DNA of 8,861 nt from NCBI GenBank assembly GCA_963812775.1, contig CAWEWH010000010.1, forward strand, positions 1-8,861. Reading direction: 5' to 3'. A program made the translations under genes and the position numbers. This DNA comes from CAWEWH01 sp963812775. Lineage in GTDB: Bacteria; Pseudomonadota; Alphaproteobacteria; Rhizobiales; Beijerinckiaceae. This document shows, one piece after another, positions 6,348 to 8,861 of the stretch (the stretch's first letter is position 1; each line of letters begins with the position of its first letter). The notes below the pieces were generated by a model, which saw only the letters and a list, made by a program, of their open reading frames with translations, searched no databases and was not told where the DNA came from.

Positions 6348-6983
6348 ATGCCTATATTTTTCGGCAGCGTTCCGCGTGCCCACCTTGCGTTGGTCGCGGT
6401 GTCCTTCGTGTCCGTCGCTACCCTCGCCCTGCCGAGCGTGGCCCAGAACCCGCAGCAGGTGCGCGTCCGCGGCACCGTGGCAAGCCTCGACGGCACGACC
6501 CTGGTGGTCAAGTCGCGCGAGGGTAATGACGTGACCATTCAGCTCAACGACAATTGGGGAGCTGGGAGCGTCGTGAAGGCCAGCATGGCCGACATCAAGC
6601 CGGGCACCTATGTGGGCATCGCGGCCCTCCCCGACGGAGACGGGTTGAAGTCGCTCGAGGTGCTGGTGTTCCCGGAGGCGCTGCGCGGCACCGCCGAAGG
6701 CCACTTCCCATGGGATCTCAAGCCCAACAGCAACATGACGAACGGCACGGTCGGCGACGCGGTGCAAAGCGTCGACGGGCGCACCATCACGGTCAGCTAC
6801 AAGGGTGGTGAGAAGAAGCTGGTGGTCCCCAACGACGTGCCGATCGTCACCTTGGGGCCTGCCGACAAGAGCGACGTGAAGCCGGGTGTGGCAGTGTTCA
6901 TCATCACCCAACGTTCGCCCGAAGGCACCTTGAAGGCCGGCCGCGTGACCGTCGGCAAGGACGGCGTCAATCCGCCGATGTGA
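6348..6983 (+). CDS. Exported two-repeat beta-rich protein, DUF5666-like
   Basis: A 211-residue protein with a signal peptide (hydrophobic core at about 11-28, cleavage probably after A32 in PSVA-QNP). The mature part holds two similar beta-rich units: one at about 38-108 (RGTVASLDGTTLVVKS, then KPGTYVGIAAL) and one at about 130-203 (NGTVGDAVQSVDGRTITVS, then KPGVAVFIITQ). This G-T-V...DG.T..V pattern with a later KPG turn resembles the DUF5666 family of small periplasmic OB-like repeats, whose function is unknown to me. AGGGAG at 6335-6340 lies seven bases before the ATG and fixes the start; the frame is open back to 6258, but that would bury the signal peptide 30 residues inside. It appears to be monocistronic, since the next gene converges from the right. 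No cysteines, catalytic motif or membrane anchor are visible. Confidence 0.8.
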   Translation: MPIFFGSVPRAHLALVAVSFVSVATLALPSVAQNPQQVRVRGTVASLDGTTLVVKSREGNDVTIQLNDNWGAGSVVKASMADIKPGTYVGIAALPDGDGLKSLEVLVFPEALRGTAEGHFPWDLKPNSNMTNGTVGDAVQSVDGRTITVSYKGGEKKLVVPNDVPIVTLGPADKSDVKPGVAVFIITQRSPEGTLKAGRVTVGKDGVNPPM

Positions 6984-7000
6984 GGAGGAGGAGGAGGAGA
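6982..7000 (+). repeat. GAG trinucleotide microsatellite
   Basis: Six tandem GAG units begin inside the stop codon of the exported-protein gene. They mimic a run of Shine-Dalgarno sequences, but no plus-strand gene follows. Slippage here could change the length of the 3' untranslated region only. Confidence 0.8.
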
Positions 7001-7006
7001 ACGGAC

Positions 7007-7023
7007 GACGGAAACCTTCCGTC
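7007..7023. terminator. Hairpin between convergent exported-protein gene and fliX
   Basis: GACGGAA (7007-7013) and TTCCGTC (7017-7023) form a perfect 7-base stem with an ACC loop in the 46-base gap between two converging genes. The position suits a shared terminator; neither side has a T-tract, so the assignment is tentative. Confidence 0.4.
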
Positions 7024-7029
7024 CGCCTC

Positions 7030-7455
7030 TCATCTGTCGTCTGATTTCTGCCTTCCGAGCTTTGCCAGCTCGACCTTGGCGCGCAACTCGATATGCGCGA
7101 TGAGTTCGTCGAGGCGCGGATCGCCGCTCGATCCAGCGCGCTCCTTGAGCGTCAGCGCCATGCGCTTCAGGTCGGCCACCGGCACCTGCCCCGACAGGAG
7201 CGCCGCCTTGAGCCCGTCGAGAGCGTCGAGTAGATCGTGACCGCGCTTCAGCGAGCGCCGGCGCCGTTCCGCCGGATCTTCCTCGCCTTGCAGAATGAGC
7301 AGGTTGTCGACGCTGCCGATGCCGGCGGCGTTCGCCGCACCCGTCGGCCGCGCCGCCTGCCCGGCATCGGCGAGCGAGAAGCGCTGGCCGTCGCCGGCCC
7401 GGCGCACGCCACCCTTGCCCGTCGTCGTCACGCTTGGCTTCGTCTCGACGCGCAT
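7030..7455 (-). CDS. fliX: Flagellar assembly regulator FliX
   Basis: A 141-residue cytoplasmic protein of the alphaproteobacterial FliX family. In Caulobacter FliX senses assembly of the class II basal body and controls the activator FlbD, tying later sigma-54 flagellar genes to assembly. Features seen: MRVE start, a Gly/Ala-rich variable N-terminal region to about residue 45, the conserved LLILQ at 52-56 followed by EDPAERRRR, and two helical segments ending in IELRAKVELAKL (122-133). Length is normal. The start at 7455 is chosen because GGAGA (7463-7467) lies seven bases upstream; an in-frame ATG at 7473 has no SD and sits inside a palindromic repeat. It is divergent from flgI, the same arrangement as known for Caulobacter. 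A CtrA-like box about 115 bases upstream suggests early flagellar (class II) control. Confidence 0.92.
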   Translation of the reverse strand: MRVETKPSVTTTGKGGVRRAGDGQRFSLADAGQAARPTGAANAAGIGSVDNLLILQGEEDPAERRRRSLKRGHDLLDALDGLKAALLSGQVPVADLKRMALTLKERAGSSGDPRLDELIAHIELRAKVELAKLGRQKSDDR

Positions 7456-7462
7456 GGCTAAA

Positions 7463-7467
7463 TCTCC
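7463..7467 (-). promoter_or_regulatory. Ribosome binding site of fliX
   Basis: GGAGA on the minus strand lies seven bases before the ATG at 7455. It decides between this start and the upstream in-frame ATG at 7473, which would add six residues (MRGDLA) not expected in the family. Confidence 0.65.
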
Positions 7468-7518
7468 GCGCATGATCTGTCCGAAAAGGCTGCGAGCTTT
7501 TCGGACGAGATCGCGCGC
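7468..7518. repeat. Rhizobial-type intergenic palindromic repeat
   Basis: A perfect 10-base stem, GTCCGAAAAG (7479-7488) with CTTTTCGGAC (7497-7506), around an 8-base loop extends outward through GATCT/AGATC and GCGC/GCGC with small mismatches and one bulge, covering about 51 bases. The core TCCGAAAA...TTTTCGGA flanked by CATGATC matches from memory a palindromic element that is frequent between genes of Hyphomicrobiales. In RNA it would fold just upstream of the fliX ribosome site. Confidence 0.7.
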
Positions 7519-7568
7519 AAATCAAAAATCCGCCCCCGGAGCGCGTCCACAATCTCGGTCACCCATGG

Positions 7569-7583
7569 TTAACGGGGCGTAAA
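7569..7583 (-). promoter_or_regulatory. Probable CtrA binding box upstream of fliX
   Basis: On the minus strand TTTA-N7-TTAA, followed by CC, matches the CtrA consensus TTAA-N7-TTAA at seven of eight positions. CtrA is the cell-cycle regulator that activates early flagellar genes in Caulobacter and relatives, and it often overlaps the -35 region. The box is 114 bases from the fliX start, so it may drive fliX, flgI or both. Confidence 0.5.
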
Positions 7584-7626
7584 CGACTGGGCAGTTCTTG
7601 CCTGGTGCGGAAAGCTTCGCCCGCCT

Positions 7627-7640
7627 CGTTGCGCGCAACG
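7627..7640. promoter_or_regulatory. 14-base perfect palindrome, candidate activator site for the sigma-54 promoter
   Basis: CGTTGCGCGCAACG is a perfect palindrome centred about 90 bases upstream of the predicted flgI transcription start. This is the distance at which enhancer-binding activators of sigma-54 (FlbD-type in Caulobacter) act. Its sequence is not a motif I can assign to a named regulator. Confidence 0.35.
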
Positions 7641-7697
7641 GCGCCTTCGGGCTTCAGAAAACGTCAAGCATATCAAGCGACTTGAAAGCCGGGGCGC

Positions 7698-7713
7698 TGG
7701 CACGATCTTCGCA
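7698..7713 (+). promoter_or_regulatory. Sigma-54 (-24/-12) promoter of flgI
   Basis: TGGCACG-N4-TCGCA fits the sigma-54 consensus TGGCACG-N4-TTGCW with one mismatch; the invariant GG (7699-7700) and GC (7711-7712) are exactly ten bases apart. Transcription would begin near 7724, about 28 bases before the flgI ATG. P-ring genes are late sigma-54 class genes in Caulobacter, and FliX acts in the same cascade. Confidence 0.7.
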
Positions 7714-7751
7714 ACGCCGTGTTGAAGATCGAAGGTAGATCCTGAGGACCA

Positions 7752-8861
7752 ATGCCGCGCCCGCGCCTCACCGTCCCGCTTCGCCTTGCCGCGCTCGCAC
7801 TCGGCGCCTCGCTCTTGGCCGGCGGCCCGGCGCTGTCGCTGTCGCGCATCAAGGATCTCGCCGCCGTCGAGGGCGTGCGCCAGAATCAGCTCGTCGGCTA
7901 CGGCCTCGTTGTCGGCCTCAACGGCACCGGCGACACGCTCAACAACACGCCCTTCACCAAGCAATCGCTGCAGGCGATGCTGGAGCGCCTCGGCGTCAAC
8001 ACGCGCGGCGCCACGGTGCGCACCGCCAACGTGGCGGCCGTCATGGTCACCGCCAACCTGCCCGCCTTCGCCACCCAAGGCACGCGCATGGACGTGACCG
8101 TCTCGGCGCTCGGCGATTCCAAATCGCTGCAGGGCGGCACGCTGCTTGTCACGCCGCTGCTCGGCGCCGACGGCGAGGTTTATTCGGTCGCCCAGGGCTC
8201 GGTCGCCATTTCCGGGTTCCAGGCGGAAGGCGAAGCCGCCAAGATCGTGCGCGGCGTGCCGACCGTCGGGCGTATCGCCAACGGCGCCTTGATCGAGCGC
8301 GAGATCGACTTCCAGATCAACAAGCTGAAGAGTCTCAGGCTGGCGCTGCGCAATCCCGATCTCACGACGGCGCGCCGCGTCGCCGCCGCCATCAACGACT
8401 TCATGGGCGCCGACACGGCCGAGCCCACCGACCCGTCGACCGTCACCCTGCAGATCCCGGAGCGCTACCGCGGCAACATGATCAAGCTGCTCACCGAGAT
8501 CGAGCAGCTGCGCGTCGAGCCGGACCAGGTGGCGCGCGTCATCGTCGACGAGCGCTCCGGCATCATCGTCATGGGCCAGGACGTGCGCGTCAACACTGTC
8601 GCGGTGGCGCAGGGCAACCTGACCGTCACCATCACCGAGACGCCGCAGGTGAGCCAGCCCAATCCCTTCTCGGAAGGCCAGACCGTCGTCGTGCCGCGCA
8701 CCGCCGTGAAGGTAGACACCGGCGAGAAGAACAAGCTCGGCATCGTCAAGGAGACGGTGACGCTGCGTGAGCTGGTCGACGGCCTCAACGCGCTCGGTAT
8801 CGGGCCGCGCGATCTCATCGCCATCCTGCAATACGTACGTAGTCGAAGCAGATGTACATAA
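7752..8861 (+). CDS. flgI: Flagellar P-ring protein FlgI (3' truncated by contig end)
   Basis: FlgI is secreted to the periplasm and assembles the P-ring that guides the flagellar rod through the peptidoglycan. Residues 1-29 are a signal peptide (PLRLAALALGASLLAGG core), and the mature protein opens with SRIKDLAAVEGVR and QLVGYGLVVGLNGTGD, the family hallmark. Conserved blocks continue to LRELVDGLNALGIGPRDLI at about 336-354. The natural ending (about a dozen more residues, usually finishing EIEVM) is absent: after IAILQ the frame reads YVRSRSRCT and a TAA formed by adapter-like sequence. True coding sequence therefore ends near 8830 and the apparent stop is artificial. GAGGA at 7744-7748 precedes the ATG by only three bases, but the signal peptide supports this start. 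It is divergent from fliX and has a sigma-54 promoter. Confidence 0.96.
   Translation: MPRPRLTVPLRLAALALGASLLAGGPALSLSRIKDLAAVEGVRQNQLVGYGLVVGLNGTGDTLNNTPFTKQSLQAMLERLGVNTRGATVRTANVAAVMVTANLPAFATQGTRMDVTVSALGDSKSLQGGTLLVTPLLGADGEVYSVAQGSVAISGFQAEGEAAKIVRGVPTVGRIANGALIEREIDFQINKLKSLRLALRNPDLTTARRVAAAINDFMGADTAEPTDPSTVTLQIPERYRGNMIKLLTEIEQLRVEPDQVARVIVDERSGIIVMGQDVRVNTVAVAQGNLTVTITETPQVSQPNPFSEGQTVVVPRTAVKVDTGEKNKLGIVKETVTLRELVDGLNALGIGPRDLIAILQYVRSRSRCT
8828..8861 (+). other. Probable untrimmed Nanopore ligation-adapter remnant at contig end
   Basis: GCAATACGTA (8828-8837), CGAAG (8844-8848) and TACAT (8855-8859) occur in the same order as in the bottom strand of the standard Oxford Nanopore ligation adapter, as I remember it, with small insertions and mismatches between. 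Base composition drops sharply from the GC-rich gene, and the conserved FlgI protein stops exactly where the match begins. The first three bases may be shared with genomic CTGCA. Confidence 0.75.

Noticed and set aside
7569..8831. 420-codon minus-strand open frame opposite flgI
   Set aside because: Long antisense frames are common in GC-rich genes; its composition is Asp/His/Arg-rich shadow sequence, and it would cover the flgI promoter.
8831..8861. Novel FlgI C-terminus
   Set aside because: The sequence matches adapter segments and departs abruptly from a strongly conserved family ending.
1..8861. CRISPR array, tRNA, IS element, riboswitch or phage genes
   Set aside because: No spaced direct repeats, cloverleaf, transposase, terminal inverted repeats or phage-like proteins were recognised by eye; a covariance-model search would be decisive for RNA genes.

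Overview
The window looks like high-GC chromosomal DNA from an alphaproteobacterium, most likely of the order Hyphomicrobiales (Rhizobiales). The evidence is a FliX flagellar regulator (an alphaproteobacterial protein) transcribed divergently from flgI as in Caulobacter, a DksA of the rhizobial type that has lost three of the four zinc-finger cysteines, a CtrA-like box in the flagellar control region, and a palindromic repeat of a type common between rhizobial genes. No mobile element, CRISPR array, tRNA or rRNA gene was seen.

Layout. (1) Bases 1-1985, plus strand: end of a metal-uptake operon, with a very histidine-rich protein ending in an outer-membrane-type beta-barrel (5' end outside the window), then a zinc-type ABC transporter substrate-binding protein. 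(2) 2168-2986, plus: a serine alpha/beta hydrolase of unknown substrate. (3) 2987-3262: a non-coding gap packed with hairpins, including a 13-bp stem capped by a UUCG tetraloop. (4) 3263-3682, minus: dksA with its own sigma-70-like promoter. (5) 3793-6167, minus: a polysaccharide O-acylation pair, an MBOAT membrane acyltransferase followed by an overlapping SGNH-type partner. The MBOAT frame is interrupted about nine times, although its protein sequence remains readable in pieces. (6) 6348-6983, plus: a small exported two-repeat protein resembling DUF5666. (7) 7030-8861: fliX (minus) and flgI (plus), divergent around a control region with a palindromic repeat, a CtrA-like box, a 14-bp palindrome and a sigma-54 promoter.

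How the genes work together. The histidine-rich barrel protein and the binding protein probably bring zinc across the envelope in sequence. The MBOAT/SGNH pair probably moves acyl groups through the inner membrane and places them on an exported glycan. FliX and FlgI belong to flagellar assembly: FliX couples basal-body assembly to transcription of late genes, and FlgI builds the P-ring.

Data quality. The last ~34 bases resemble an Oxford Nanopore ligation adapter, so flgI appears truncated by an untrimmed contig end and its apparent stop codon is artificial. Together with the cluster of frame breaks in the MBOAT gene, this suggests an error-prone long-read assembly, so those breaks are more likely sequencing errors than a decayed gene. 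I see no clearly new multi-gene system. The most biologically interesting items are the histidine-rich barrel in the zinc operon and the structured gap beside dksA.
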